DNA from: Bacillota bacterium
GTDB taxonomy: Bacteria > Bacillota > Clostridia > Christensenellales > SZUA-584
DNA length: 21,032 nucleotides
NCBI GenBank assembly: GCA_023436115.1
Contig: JAEZKQ010000009.1
Location: 1-21,032 of the forward strand
Direction: 5' to 3'
Part shown: one piece after another, positions 6,232 to 14,504 of the stretch
Numbering within the stretch: the first letter of the stretch is position 1
How the letters are laid out: every line of letters starts with the position of its first letter
Made by a program: the position numbers and the translations under genes
Notes under the pieces: model-generated
What the model saw: only the letters and a program-made list of their open reading frames with translations
Databases searched by the model: none
What the model was told of the DNA's origin: nothing

Positions 6232-6314
6232 TTGCAGCCCGACTATCATAGCATACATTGAATGCGTTAGACTCGCAGCTTTGCGTCCTTGTCTTTCAAC
6301 AAGTTTGCCTGTTT
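6232..6314 (-). ncRNA. c-di-GMP-I (GEMM-I) riboswitch aptamer
   Basis: Read on the minus strand, the conserved elements appear in order: AGGCAAAC (6310-6303); P2 stem CUUGUU-GAAA-GACAAG with a GNRA tetraloop; GACGCAAAGC (6287-6278), the most diagnostic GEMM-I block; then GAGUCUAA; a variable P3 tip (GCAU...AUGC); AUGAUAG in place of the usual AGGAUGG; and GGGCUGC in place of GGGUUGC. The aptamer begins within a few nucleotides of the predicted transcription start. It binds cyclic di-GMP and here precedes a terminator and the gene for the 89-aa protein. The 3' deviations are modest and do not weaken the call much. Confidence 0.9.
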
Positions 6315-6317
6315 TTA

Positions 6318-6347
6318 ATTATATCGATATTTTATCGCATTACTTTA
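6318..6347 (-). promoter_or_regulatory. Promoter of the riboswitch transcript, SigD/sigma-28-like
   Basis: On the minus strand TAAA (6347-6344), a 15-nt spacer and ATCGATAT (6328-6321) match the flagellar sigma consensus TAAA-N15-GCCGATAT at 10 of 12 positions. A SigA-type TATAAT (6323-6318) overlaps, but the hexamer 17 bp upstream is AAAGTA, a poor -35. Either would start transcription a few nucleotides before the aptamer. Confidence 0.45.
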
Positions 6348-6369
6348 GTATTTTTTAATAAATCTTTTT

Positions 6370-6411
6370 TAAAATAAATACCTCCTGCGGCAGTTATCTC
6401 TCAGCAGGAGG
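6370..6411 (-). terminator. Terminator of ftsH (bidirectional)
   Basis: GCAGGAGG (6411-6404 read as CCTCCTGC on minus) pairs with 6388-6381 to give an 8-bp stem. On the minus strand it is followed by TATTTATTTT, which suits ftsH 28 nt upstream. On the plus strand it is followed by CTTTTTTCTTT, so it can stop transcripts from both sides and insulates the riboswitch unit. Confidence 0.8.
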
Positions 6412-6438
6412 CTTTTTTCTTTCTCAATATCCGTTAAG

Positions 6439-8373
6439 TTAATGAATAGTTTTATTCTCAGATTGTTGCGAATCCTCTTTTGATTTCTCCGTTTTAGACT
6501 CCTCAGCCGTCTCCATCGGTGGGAGCTGTTCCCCGTTCCAGAGCTTTTCAAACTCATCGCCGTCGATCTTCTCACGTTCGATCAATACGGCGGTGATGCT
6601 GTGAAGCAATTCCATTTTATCGTTAAGTATCTGCTTAGCTTTTTCAAATGCGCCGTCAAGAATTTTCTTAACTTCCACATCCACGGAATAAGCAAGATTT
6701 TCGGAATACGATTTCGTATGCCCGATCTCTTTACCCAAGAAAAGCTCTTGATTGCTGCCTAAGAACAACGGGCCGATTTCATCGCTCATGCCAAACTTGA
6801 CAACCATATTGCGGGCGATATCCGAAGCGCGCTGCAAATCGCTCACAGCTCCTGTGCTGACGTCTCCAAGCACCAGCTGTTCCGCAGCCCTGCCGCCCAG
6901 CAGCATCGTAAGTTCGGCAAGCAGCTTGCTCTTGAAAACATGCTGATCGTCATCCTCGGGAAGCGTCATCGTATAACCGGCTGCCATGCCCCTGGGAATG
7001 ATGGACACCTCGTGAACAGGATCGCATTCGGGCTGGGCTTTGGCGCATATCGCATGCCCAACTTCATGATAAGCCGTGCACTTTTTATCCTTTTCAGTGA
7101 TCACACGGGATTTCTTTTCAGGGCCCGCAATCACACGCGTTATGGCTTCCTCGATCTCTACCTTAGAAATCTTTTGCTTTTTGGCCCTGGCCGTCAATAT
7201 GGCCGCCTCATTGAGCACGTTTTCTAAATCCGCACCGATAAATCCGGGTGTACGCTTGGCAATTACTTTAAGGTCAACCCCATCATCTAGGGGTTTACCC
7301 TTGGCATGCACACGCAGTATATCCTCGCGGCCTTTCACATCAGGATAATTCACGACGATCTGCCTGTCAAAACGGCCGGGGCGCAGCAGCGCCGGATCAA
7401 GAATGTCTTTACGGTTGGTAGCTGCTAATATGATAATGCCTTCGTTTGTCTGGAAACCGTCCATCTCGACAAGCAGCTGGTTCAGCGTCTGCTCACGTTC
7501 ATCGTGACCGCCGCCCAATCCGCTGCCTCTCTGGCGTCCAACTGCATCAATTTCGTCAATGAACAATATACATGGTGAGTTCTTTTTTGCATTATCGAAC
7601 ATATCACGCACACGTGACGCACCCACACCAACGAACATTTCCACAAAATCACTGCCGCTTATCGAAAAGAACGGCACACCCGCTTCTCCGGCCACCGCCT
7701 TAGCCAGCAGTGTTTTACCGCCGCCCGGAGGACCCACGAGAAGTACACCTTTGGGGATACGCGCACCTAAATCAATAAAGCGCTTTGGGTTTTTTAAAAA
7801 TTCAACGATCTCCGCAAGCTCGGCCTTTTCTTCATCTGCGCCCGCAACATCGGCAAACGTTTTTCTGTGCTTATCGCCCACCTGCATGCGCGCGCGGGAT
7901 TTACCAAACGAAAGTGCTTTGTTACCGCTGCCCTGCTGCTGACGCATAATAAAGTAGAAGAACAGCATAACGAGCGCGACAGGTATCAGATAAGGCAGCA
8001 GCTGCTCCAGCAAGGAAGGCTCGGGCAAAGGCACAACCGTATAACTCTTAAAACCATATCCCAGCGAGCTGCTCGCTCCGGTAATGGCCTTCATATCATC
8101 GTTAAACTGCTCCTGACTCGGCAAATAAGTCAAATAGTCGTACTCAGCGGGGAATTTTTCCGGATTGACTTCGCTGCCTGTTTTAAGAGCGAACAAATTA
8201 CGATCCATTATCTGAACATGTGTGATTTCATTATTCTCAACATGCTTTAAAAATTCATCATACTGAATTTTGCGTGTATCTGTTGTGGTGGCCTGCGTGA
8301 GCCATGTGATGAGTAACATCACAATCGCAAAGCCGAGTATATATATCAGCGGCCCACGAGCTGATTTTTTCAA
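6439..8373 (-). CDS. ftsH: ATP-dependent zinc metalloprotease FtsH
   Basis: Membrane-anchored hexameric AAA+ protease that degrades misassembled membrane proteins and selected soluble regulators. In 644 aa I see a first membrane helix (about 9-27), an extracytoplasmic domain, a second helix (about 123-143), Walker A GPPGGGKT (214-221), Walker B ILFIDEID (269-276), the second region of homology with the arginine fingers in RPGRFDR (331-337), the zinc site HEVGH (436-440) and the likely third ligand Asp512 in SDLQRAS. Walker A has Gly where most FtsH have Thr (GPPGTGKT). The start codon is TTG at 8373, fixed by AGGAGG 8 nt upstream and by the usual MKKSARG-type N-terminus. It has its own promoter downstream of hpt. 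Confidence 0.97.
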   Translation of the reverse strand: MKKSARGPLIYILGFAIVMLLITWLTQATTTDTRKIQYDEFLKHVENNEITHVQIMDRNLFALKTGSEVNPEKFPAEYDYLTYLPSQEQFNDDMKAITGASSSLGYGFKSYTVVPLPEPSLLEQLLPYLIPVALVMLFFYFIMRQQQGSGNKALSFGKSRARMQVGDKHRKTFADVAGADEEKAELAEIVEFLKNPKRFIDLGARIPKGVLLVGPPGGGKTLLAKAVAGEAGVPFFSISGSDFVEMFVGVGASRVRDMFDNAKKNSPCILFIDEIDAVGRQRGSGLGGGHDEREQTLNQLLVEMDGFQTNEGIIILAATNRKDILDPALLRPGRFDRQIVVNYPDVKGREDILRVHAKGKPLDDGVDLKVIAKRTPGFIGADLENVLNEAAILTARAKKQKISKVEIEEAITRVIAGPEKKSRVITEKDKKCTAYHEVGHAICAKAQPECDPVHEVSIIPRGMAAGYTMTLPEDDDQHVFKSKLLAELTMLLGGRAAEQLVLGDVSTGAVSDLQRASDIARNMVVKFGMSDEIGPLFLGSNQELFLGKEIGHTKSYSENLAYSVDVEVKKILDGAFEKAKQILNDKMELLHSITAVLIEREKIDGDEFEKLWNGEQLPPMETAEESKTEKSKEDSQQSENKTIH

Positions 8374-8405
8374 AATGCTATCCTCCTAATTTTACTTTGT
8401 CTGAC

Positions 8406-8434
8406 ATTCTACCATATCATTATGTGCTTTTCAA
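8406..8434 (-). promoter_or_regulatory. Promoter of ftsH
   Basis: On the minus strand TTGAAA (8434-8429), 17 bp and TAGAAT (8411-8406), with a TGG extended -10 element. It suggests ftsH is expressed independently of the tilS-hpt pair. Confidence 0.65.
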
Positions 8435-8485
8435 TTAAGCAGATATGAACGATGTTTAAACAATATACCGGTATTCTTATACTTT

Positions 8486-9025
8486 CTACCTCTCGTATAC
8501 TTCCGGTTTTAGTTCGCCTATGTACTTTAAGTTACGGTATTTTTCAGCATAGTCCAGACCATAACCAACGATAAACACATCGGGCACTGTGAAGCCCACG
8601 TAGTCCGCCTCAAACTGAACCTTTCTTCTTTCGGGCTTGTCAAAAAGACAGCATGTCTTGAGCATAGCGGGATTACGTGAACGCAGTGTTTTTGTCAGAT
8701 AAGAAAGCGTAAGACCCGAATCCACGATATCTTCAATAATCAAAACGTTTCTGCCCGCAATATCTTCTTCGAGGTCATACTGTATACGTACCGCTCCTGA
8801 AGAAACCGACGAGGAACCATAGCTGGATACCGACATAAAATTCATATGTATCGGTATATCAAGCTCCCTCACGAGATCCGCATAGAACATCACGGCTCCA
8901 CGCAGAACACCCACCGTCAATATCTCCTGCCCCTGCATATCGTGCCTGATCTGTGCTGCCAGCTCTTTGACCCTCTCCTTTAATTGCTCCTCAGAATAAA
9001 GTATACGCTTGATGTCATTGTGCAT
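8486..9025 (-). CDS. hpt: Hypoxanthine phosphoribosyltransferase
   Basis: Purine salvage enzyme converting hypoxanthine or guanine plus PRPP to IMP or GMP in the cytosol. At 179 aa it is the usual bacterial size. The PRPP-binding motif is VLIIEDIVDSGLT (94-106), the flexible loop contains SSYGSS (67-72), and the base-binding end has KPERRKVQFEADYVGFTVPD. SD GGGGAG lies about 7 nt before the ATG. It follows tilS by 32 nt on the same strand, the tilS-hpt-ftsH order common in Bacillota. Confidence 0.96.
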   Translation of the reverse strand: MHNDIKRILYSEEQLKERVKELAAQIRHDMQGQEILTVGVLRGAVMFYADLVRELDIPIHMNFMSVSSYGSSSVSSGAVRIQYDLEEDIAGRNVLIIEDIVDSGLTLSYLTKTLRSRNPAMLKTCCLFDKPERRKVQFEADYVGFTVPDVFIVGYGLDYAEKYRNLKYIGELKPEVYER

Positions 9026-9057
9026 TCTCTTTCTCCCCTTTGGTCCCCCGAAAAAAT

Positions 9058-10392
9058 TTATTCAAGTTCCCCATAATAAAATCGATAACAACGATTGTTG
9101 TTATTCACTTTTGATCTTTCGGACACACCCACGCCCACAACCCAGAAAATCTCACTGCCTTTGGCCATTAGCATAAGCGCATCACGCTGCTGAAGCGGCA
9201 CTTTTTTGTCGGATAAATAGTCGCTCAGCCGCTTTTTTTGAGTCATCCCGAGCGGATAAATATAATCGCCTTCCTGTCGGCCGCGAAAGCAGCTGCCGTT
9301 TATTGCTTCCATATCAAAATACTCAACGCCGGGCGCAAACTTAAGGCTGCCCTCATATATATCGCACGTCACGGCCATTTTTTTAAATAAATAACGGCCA
9401 ACACCGAAAAAATCAATTAAAATATTATTATACTTCTTTATCTTATTTTTGCCAATCCTCAGTTTCCCATAGACCACCGTTGCCGTCAACCCTCTTCCCA
9501 GTTCAATACGCTTGCCGCTGATTGATTTTTGAGCAAGGCTCAGCACATCATTGATGTGAACAAGTTCTATGTCCCGAAGGCCAAAACACTTCTGCATCGC
9601 CAGCCTGACCATCCTCTTTTGTATCGCGGGGGGCTGTGCGGTCAATGTCGCGATATCAATACTCACTCCATCCTGTTCCCATTCAATACCGCCCGCACGC
9701 TGAGCCGCATCCTTGAGCGCATCCTCATCCTCGGCAAGCAGCCTCACGGTTTTGGCGATATGGCTTTGTGCCTGCTCGTTGACTGCTTTCAACCGCGGTA
9801 TGATCTCAGCGCGGACATAATTTCGGGTATAGGCCGTATCCGTATTGGTATCGTCGCAAACATAGTCTATGCCGTTCTGCCGGACATACCCCTCAATCAT
9901 CTCGCGCGTCACATCAAGCAGCGGACGTATATACCGGCCTCTTATTTCGGGGATCCCACATAAGCCCGCAAGGCCGCTGCCGCGGCACAGATTCATAATT
10001 ACCGTTTCCGCCAAATCATCAGCATGATGCGCCGTCGCGATATACGCGGCCTTTTGCGCATCCAAAAACGCGTAACGCGCCTCTCGTGCTGCCGTCTCCA
10101 AAGATAAGCCTTTGGACTTTGCAATACCGGGCACATCAGCTTGACTGACAATACAGTCCACACCCAGCTTTTCACATTCTCGCTGCACAAAACGCATATC
10201 TTCCACTGAGCGTTCGCCGCGGATACCGTGTTCCATATGAAAAGCCATTATTATTATGTTCATTTCCTCGCGCAAATTGCATAACGCAAAAAGCAATGCC
10301 ATGGAATCTATGCCGCCGCTCACCGCAGCTCCGACCACATCGCCCCGCTTCACACCAAACTGTATCAGTTTTTGTTTGACATACGTTTCCAT
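9058..10392 (-). CDS. tilS: tRNA(Ile)-lysidine synthetase
   Basis: It modifies C34 of the CAU-anticodon tRNA-Ile to lysidine with ATP, switching decoding from AUG to AUA. The PP-loop SGGIDS is at 25-30, followed by the MEHGIRG and ATAHHADDLAET segments of the N-type ATP pyrophosphatase fold. The C-terminal substrate-binding domains follow, and 444 aa is typical. An in-frame stop lies four codons upstream, so ATG 10392 is the earliest start. It has no recognisable SD, and a TATAAT at 10413-10408 would leave a leader of under 12 nt, so translation may be near-leaderless or coupled to read-through from mnmG. Confidence 0.95.
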   Translation of the reverse strand: METYVKQKLIQFGVKRGDVVGAAVSGGIDSMALLFALCNLREEMNIIIMAFHMEHGIRGERSVEDMRFVQRECEKLGVDCIVSQADVPGIAKSKGLSLETAAREARYAFLDAQKAAYIATAHHADDLAETVIMNLCRGSGLAGLCGIPEIRGRYIRPLLDVTREMIEGYVRQNGIDYVCDDTNTDTAYTRNYVRAEIIPRLKAVNEQAQSHIAKTVRLLAEDEDALKDAAQRAGGIEWEQDGVSIDIATLTAQPPAIQKRMVRLAMQKCFGLRDIELVHINDVLSLAQKSISGKRIELGRGLTATVVYGKLRIGKNKIKKYNNILIDFFGVGRYLFKKMAVTCDIYEGSLKFAPGVEYFDMEAINGSCFRGRQEGDYIYPLGMTQKKRLSDYLSDKKVPLQQRDALMLMAKGSEIFWVVGVGVSERSKVNNNNRCYRFYYGELE

Positions 10393-10407
10393 AGATTTAT
10401 TCTAACA

Positions 10408-10413
10408 ATTATA
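10408..10413 (-). promoter_or_regulatory. Possible -10 box of tilS
   Basis: TATAAT on the minus strand, 15 nt before the tilS ATG. The hexamer 17 bp upstream is TTAATG (weak), and a TTGACA lies too far away (24-bp spacer). An internal promoter is possible but unproven. Confidence 0.35.
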
Positions 10414-10461
10414 CCCAGCGGCCGCAATAGCATTAAGTGTCAAACATCACAAAGCGCGCCA

Positions 10462-12318
10462 TCACGGTTTGCGGCTGCTAAAATATACGGCTAGCACTGA
10501 TACATCCGCTGGCGATACACCCGAAATACGCATAGCCTGCCCCAGCGTTTCGGGATGAACCTCATTGAGCTTAGCTGCGGCTTCCAGCCTCAATCCACCC
10601 AGTGTTCTGTAATCAAAATCCGGTGGCAGCTTTTTCTTTTCCAGCGAGGCAAAACGGGAGACTTGCCTCTCCTGCTTTTCAATGTAACCTGCATAACGGA
10701 TCTCCGTCTCCACACAAAGCGCCACGTCACTTTGCGCCTCCGCACCGCATACATCTTTAAGATCTACATAAGAAATATTCTGCCGCGTCAGCAGCGCTGC
10801 CGCCTTAACCGGTGCTTTCAGCGGTGCTTGGCCTTTTCTTTCCAGCAGTGCATTTGCCTTATTCAAATCCACCGTACTGCTCTCAAGACGCCGCTTCTCT
10901 TGTTCTACGGCCTCGCGCTTTCGCATGTAGGCATCATATCGCTCATCTGTGACCAACCCGACTTGCCTGCCCCGCCCAGTCAGGCGCACATCCGCATTAT
11001 CCTGCCGAAGCAGCAGCCGGTACTCGGCCCTGGCCGTCATCATCCTGTATGGCTCGGATGTCCCCTTTGTGACGAGATCGTCAATCAGAACACCCGCATA
11101 CGCGTCGCTTCGTCCCAGAATCAGCGGTTCTTCCTGCTTGATATATTGTACCGCGTTGATGCCCGCCACGATGCCTTGCGCCGCGGCTTCCTCATAGCCG
11201 GACGTGCCGTTGATCTGTCCGGCGCAGAAAAGCCCACTCACCTGTCTTGATTCCAAAGACGATTTTAGCTGAAGCGGGTCGATACAGTCATATTCTATGG
11301 CATAAGCCGTGCGCATGAAGACCACGTTTTCCATACCCGGTACGCTGCGGTAAATTTCTTTTTGCACTTCTTCGGGCAATGACGAGCTCATGCCCTGCAC
11401 ATACATTTCGTTTGTCCACTCGCCCTCGGGCTCAATGAATACCTGATGGCGGTCGCGATGCGGAAACTTAACCACTTTATCCTCAATAGACGGGCAATAA
11501 CGCGCGCCGACGCCTTTAATCTCACCGCTGTAAAGCGGGCTGCGATGTATATTGCGCCGTATGATGTCATGCGTCTTTTCTGTGGTGTAAGTCAGATAAC
11601 ACGGATGTTGCTTGCGCGGCTGCCCCTGCGTTAAAAACGAATGATACTGCGGGTTTTCATCGCCGTATTGAGGCTCTGTCTTGGATAAATCGAGGCTGCG
11701 TTTATCCACGCGCGCAGGCGTTCCCGTTTTAAAACGCTGCACGCGAAATCCCAGCTCAGACAGGCTCAGATTTTCGGCAGGTGCCAGCCCCGACGGCCCT
11801 GCATGAACGTTGTGTTCGCCGATGATGACACGGCCTTTCAGATAAACACCCGCACACAGTATGACCGCGCGTGACTGATACACCGCACCCAGGTTCGTCT
11901 CCACGCCGCTTACGCGCCCGCCCTGTGTCAGCACACGCGTCACCTCAGCGCTTGTGATATCGAGGTTGTCCGTATTCTCCAGTGTCCACTTCATCACACG
12001 CTGATAGAGCTTTTTATCCTGCTGAGACCTCAGCGACTGTACCGCCGCGCCTTTTGAAGTGCCCAATAGCTTAATCTGCATATAGGCCGCATCGGCACAC
12101 AGACCCATCTGACCGCCCAACGCGTCGATCTCACGCACAAGGTGGCCTTTGCTCGTGCCGCCAATGGATGGGTTGCACGCCAGCAGCGCAATACCGTCCA
12201 GATTGATGGTGACCATCAGCGTCTTTTGGCCCATTCGCGCTGCCGCTAGCGCCGCCTCGCAACCCGCGTGCCCCGCGCCCACAACCACCACATCATATTT
12301 TCCCGCATCATATGCCAT
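10462..12318 (-). CDS. mnmG: tRNA uridine-5-carboxymethylaminomethyl modification enzyme MnmG
   Basis: FAD-dependent partner of MnmE that builds the cmnm5 group on wobble uridine 34 of several tRNAs. The 618-aa protein opens with a Rossmann FAD site DVVVVGAGHAGCEAA (GxGxxG at 14-19), then CNPSIGGTSKGHLVREIDALGG, both strongly conserved in MnmG. Later it has the family block GLFCAGQINGTSGYEEAAAQG and the C-terminal helical domain that contacts MnmE. The ATG lies 2 nt after the mnmE stop with only a weak GGGGAAA upstream, so translation is probably coupled to mnmE, giving the matched amounts a two-protein complex needs. Confidence 0.97.
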   Translation of the reverse strand: MAYDAGKYDVVVVGAGHAGCEAALAAARMGQKTLMVTINLDGIALLACNPSIGGTSKGHLVREIDALGGQMGLCADAAYMQIKLLGTSKGAAVQSLRSQQDKKLYQRVMKWTLENTDNLDITSAEVTRVLTQGGRVSGVETNLGAVYQSRAVILCAGVYLKGRVIIGEHNVHAGPSGLAPAENLSLSELGFRVQRFKTGTPARVDKRSLDLSKTEPQYGDENPQYHSFLTQGQPRKQHPCYLTYTTEKTHDIIRRNIHRSPLYSGEIKGVGARYCPSIEDKVVKFPHRDRHQVFIEPEGEWTNEMYVQGMSSSLPEEVQKEIYRSVPGMENVVFMRTAYAIEYDCIDPLQLKSSLESRQVSGLFCAGQINGTSGYEEAAAQGIVAGINAVQYIKQEEPLILGRSDAYAGVLIDDLVTKGTSEPYRMMTARAEYRLLLRQDNADVRLTGRGRQVGLVTDERYDAYMRKREAVEQEKRRLESSTVDLNKANALLERKGQAPLKAPVKAAALLTRQNISYVDLKDVCGAEAQSDVALCVETEIRYAGYIEKQERQVSRFASLEKKKLPPDFDYRTLGGLRLEAAAKLNEVHPETLGQAMRISGVSPADVSVLAVYFSSRKP

Positions 12319-12320
12319 AT

Positions 12321-13658
12321 CTATTTCCCCAAACAGAAAGTATCAAAAATATTGTTGATGATCTCTTCCGTGGCTGTCACGCCTGTGATCTCTCCAAGCC
12401 TGTCCCATGCTTCCTTAATATCTATTGTCACGCAATCCAAGTCAGCCGTATCAAAAGCGTCAATCGCCGCGCCCAAGCTGTTTGCCGCCGCGCCGAGAAG
12501 CTGCCAGTGTCTTTCGTTCGTAATCACCACATCGTCCGCGTCGCCCATTTCAGGCGGCCGGATTGCACAGAACAGCTCACTGCGGCCAAGGCCCGTTTTG
12601 GCGCTGACCTCCACCGTCTCACAGGCCAGCTGTGCCGCCGCTTCCTCACGTGTGATTGCCGGGGCAAGGTCACTTTTGTTGAGCACGGCGATACGTTCAC
12701 CTTCCAGCATACTATAGATCTGCCTGTCTTCCTCGGTGATGCCTGCAGAACGGTCAATCACAAAAAGCTTAAGATCGGCCTCTTTCACCGCGTTTTGCGC
12801 CCGCTCGATTCCGATACGTTCCACCTCATCCACGCCGCTGCGTATGCCCGCCGTGTCGATCATGCGGATTGGAAAACCGTCTTTGATGATCACGTCGTCC
12901 ACCGCGTCTCTTGTGGTGCCCGGCACAGCCGTCACAATCGCGCGTTCTTTATCCAGCAGCATATTAAAAAGTGATGACTTGCCCACGTTAGGCCGACCCA
13001 CGATGACCACGCCAAAACCGCGCCCCAGCATACGGCCGGATTCAAACGTTTCAGCTAGCCGCCGTACCGATGACAACGCGGCTGTTAATAGCGGCAAAGC
13101 ATCCCGCTGAATATCCGCCTCAATATCCTCCTCGGGATATTCAATTCCTGCCTCAATAATAGAAAGTGCATCCGTTAATAACTTTTGAATGTCTGTGATC
13201 CGTTTAAACAGACCGCCGGACAGCTGACGCATCGCCGCATCAGCAGCTGCCGCCGAATTCGCACCGATCAGCTCCATCACAGCCCCTGCCGCTGATAAAT
13301 CCATTTTACCGGCCAAAAATGCACGCTGCGTAAACTCACCCGGCATCGCCAGCCGTGCACCGCTGCCCGCAATTGCTGCCAGCACGCGCGATAGCGTCAC
13401 ACGCCCTCCGTGGCCGTATATTTCCGCCATATTCTCGCCCGTATAGCTGCGAGGTGCGTAAAAATATGCCGCCATCACCTCATCGGCGCGCACCCCTTCG
13501 TTTTCTATATATCCGTGATAGAGTTTGGCATGCTCTTTTTCACCGCCGCCGCGAAACACAGTACTTAGCACGCGATGTGCATCCGGCCCCGATATGCGCA
13601 CAACGCTAATGGCGCCGCCGCTCGGCGTTGCGGGTGCATAAATCGTATCGTTGTTCAT
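12321..13658 (-). CDS. mnmE: tRNA modification GTPase MnmE
   Basis: GTPase that works with MnmG and a folate one-carbon donor to modify wobble uridine in tRNA. The 445-aa protein has an N-terminal folate-binding domain (1-120), a helical domain, and an inserted G domain with P-loop GRPNVGKS (221-228), TTRD (248-251), DTAG (268-271) and NKSD. It ends in FCLGK, with the catalytic cysteine (Cys442) of the usual C-[IL]-GK tail. SD GGAG precedes the ATG. It leads the operon mnmE-mnmG and possibly tilS-hpt; an rsmG gene, often next in this cluster, is absent here. Confidence 0.97.
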   Translation of the reverse strand: MNNDTIYAPATPSGGAISVVRISGPDAHRVLSTVFRGGGEKEHAKLYHGYIENEGVRADEVMAAYFYAPRSYTGENMAEIYGHGGRVTLSRVLAAIAGSGARLAMPGEFTQRAFLAGKMDLSAAGAVMELIGANSAAAADAAMRQLSGGLFKRITDIQKLLTDALSIIEAGIEYPEEDIEADIQRDALPLLTAALSSVRRLAETFESGRMLGRGFGVVIVGRPNVGKSSLFNMLLDKERAIVTAVPGTTRDAVDDVIIKDGFPIRMIDTAGIRSGVDEVERIGIERAQNAVKEADLKLFVIDRSAGITEEDRQIYSMLEGERIAVLNKSDLAPAITREEAAAQLACETVEVSAKTGLGRSELFCAIRPPEMGDADDVVITNERHWQLLGAAANSLGAAIDAFDTADLDCVTIDIKEAWDRLGEITGVTATEEIINNIFDTFCLGK

Positions 13659-13682
13659 GACATCTCCTTTTTTTCAGGGCTT

Positions 13683-13691
13683 ATCATACCA
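13683..13691 (-). promoter_or_regulatory. Extended -10 promoter of mnmE
   Basis: TGGTATGAT on the minus strand (13691-13683) is a TGn-extended -10. The -35 region is poor. It lies 25 nt before the mnmE start. Confidence 0.5.
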
Positions 13692-13769
13692 TAGTTTTAT
13701 TTTTTTGCACATAGGCGCTTTATTCTGCCAATTAAGGACATCACCGCACGAATGGCCTGTGTCCAAACA

Positions 13770-13812
13770 CTAAACTAAAAAAGAGCAACAGCCAGATTGC
13801 CCTTTTATTTTG
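13770..13812 (-). terminator. Bidirectional terminator after the ANTAR gene
   Basis: GGGCAA (13802-13797) pairs with TTGCTC (13788-13783, one G-U) around an 8-nt loop. It is followed by TTTTTT on the minus strand and by CTTTTATTTT on the plus strand. It ends the ANTAR transcript before mnmE. Confidence 0.75.
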
Positions 13813-13859
13813 TGTGAAATGGCCTTTTCTATAACTTTATCACAACCCATTTAATGATG

Positions 13860-14435
13860 CTAGCTTTGGGAGAGCTCCACGATTTTCATGGCGATATCCC
13901 GCATCGCGACGCGTGAATCCATGCTCATCTTCTGTATTCGTCTGTAAGCCTCACCTTCGGATATGCTTTTGCGTTTCATCAGTATGCCCTTTGCCCGCTC
14001 AATGACCTTTCTGTCCTCAAGCCCCTTCTTGAGCTCGGCAAGCTCTTTCTCCATTTTGACCATACGCCGCCTGTTTTGCAGAGCGGTTTCAAGAGTGCTC
14101 AGCAGTGCAAGACGATTGATCGGTTTTAGGAACAGCGTAATATCATAGTCTTCCACCACAGGAGAACAAAAGTCCCATTGATTATTCGCTATAAAAAGAA
14201 TCACACTGCATAAGTTCTCATCACCAATGATCGTCGCCACTTCCAAGCCGGTCACATCCGGCATATCAAAGTTAATGAGCAACAAATCGGGAGGCCCCGT
14301 CCTCACTTTTCTGATTGCTTCATTGCCCGATGAACAGATGTCTCCGACAAAATAGCCTTCTCGCTGCAAAGCATATTTAATTTTTTCAGCAACCTGCACA
14401 TTTTGCATAGCTAATGTAATATGTACTTTATCCAT
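13860..14435 (-). CDS. ANTAR-domain antiterminator with pseudo-receiver (NitR-like)
   Basis: The 191-aa protein has an N-terminal receiver-fold domain (about 3-120) and a C-terminal ANTAR RNA-binding domain (about 128-188) with the core VIERAKGILMKRKSISEGEAYRRI. ANTAR proteins stabilise hexaloop hairpins in nascent RNA so that an overlapping terminator cannot form. Here the phospho-acceptor position is Asn55 (LLLINFDMP in place of LLLDxxMP) and the acidic pair near residue 10 is Met-Gln. Only Lys104 of the active site remains, so the receiver probably cannot be phosphorylated. I chose ATG 14435, preceded by GGAG with 6-nt spacing; the ATG 12 nt upstream overlaps that SD. The same hexaloop-terminator element occurs in its own leader and before glnN, so it is probably a nitrogen-control antiterminator like clostridial NitR. 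Confidence 0.9.
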   Translation of the reverse strand: MDKVHITLAMQNVQVAEKIKYALQREGYFVGDICSSGNEAIRKVRTGPPDLLLINFDMPDVTGLEVATIIGDENLCSVILFIANNQWDFCSPVVEDYDITLFLKPINRLALLSTLETALQNRRRMVKMEKELAELKKGLEDRKVIERAKGILMKRKSISEGEAYRRIQKMSMDSRVAMRDIAMKIVELSQS

Positions 14436-14504
14436 AACTTGCTCCATTTACGCAGCCGTACTTGGGCTTTGCCGGCACCCTTTTACTATTTTATTTTATT
14501 TAAT

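Noticed and set aside
6152..6358. Plus-strand ORF of 68 codons
   Set aside because: It is antisense to the c-di-GMP riboswitch, has no SD, and its sequence is explained by the RNA structure on the other strand.
9529..9963. Long plus-strand ORF inside tilS, and similar long shadows in mnmG, mnmE, prs and PBP
   Set aside because: They are antisense to intact conserved genes, have no SD, and their compositions are unlike real proteins.
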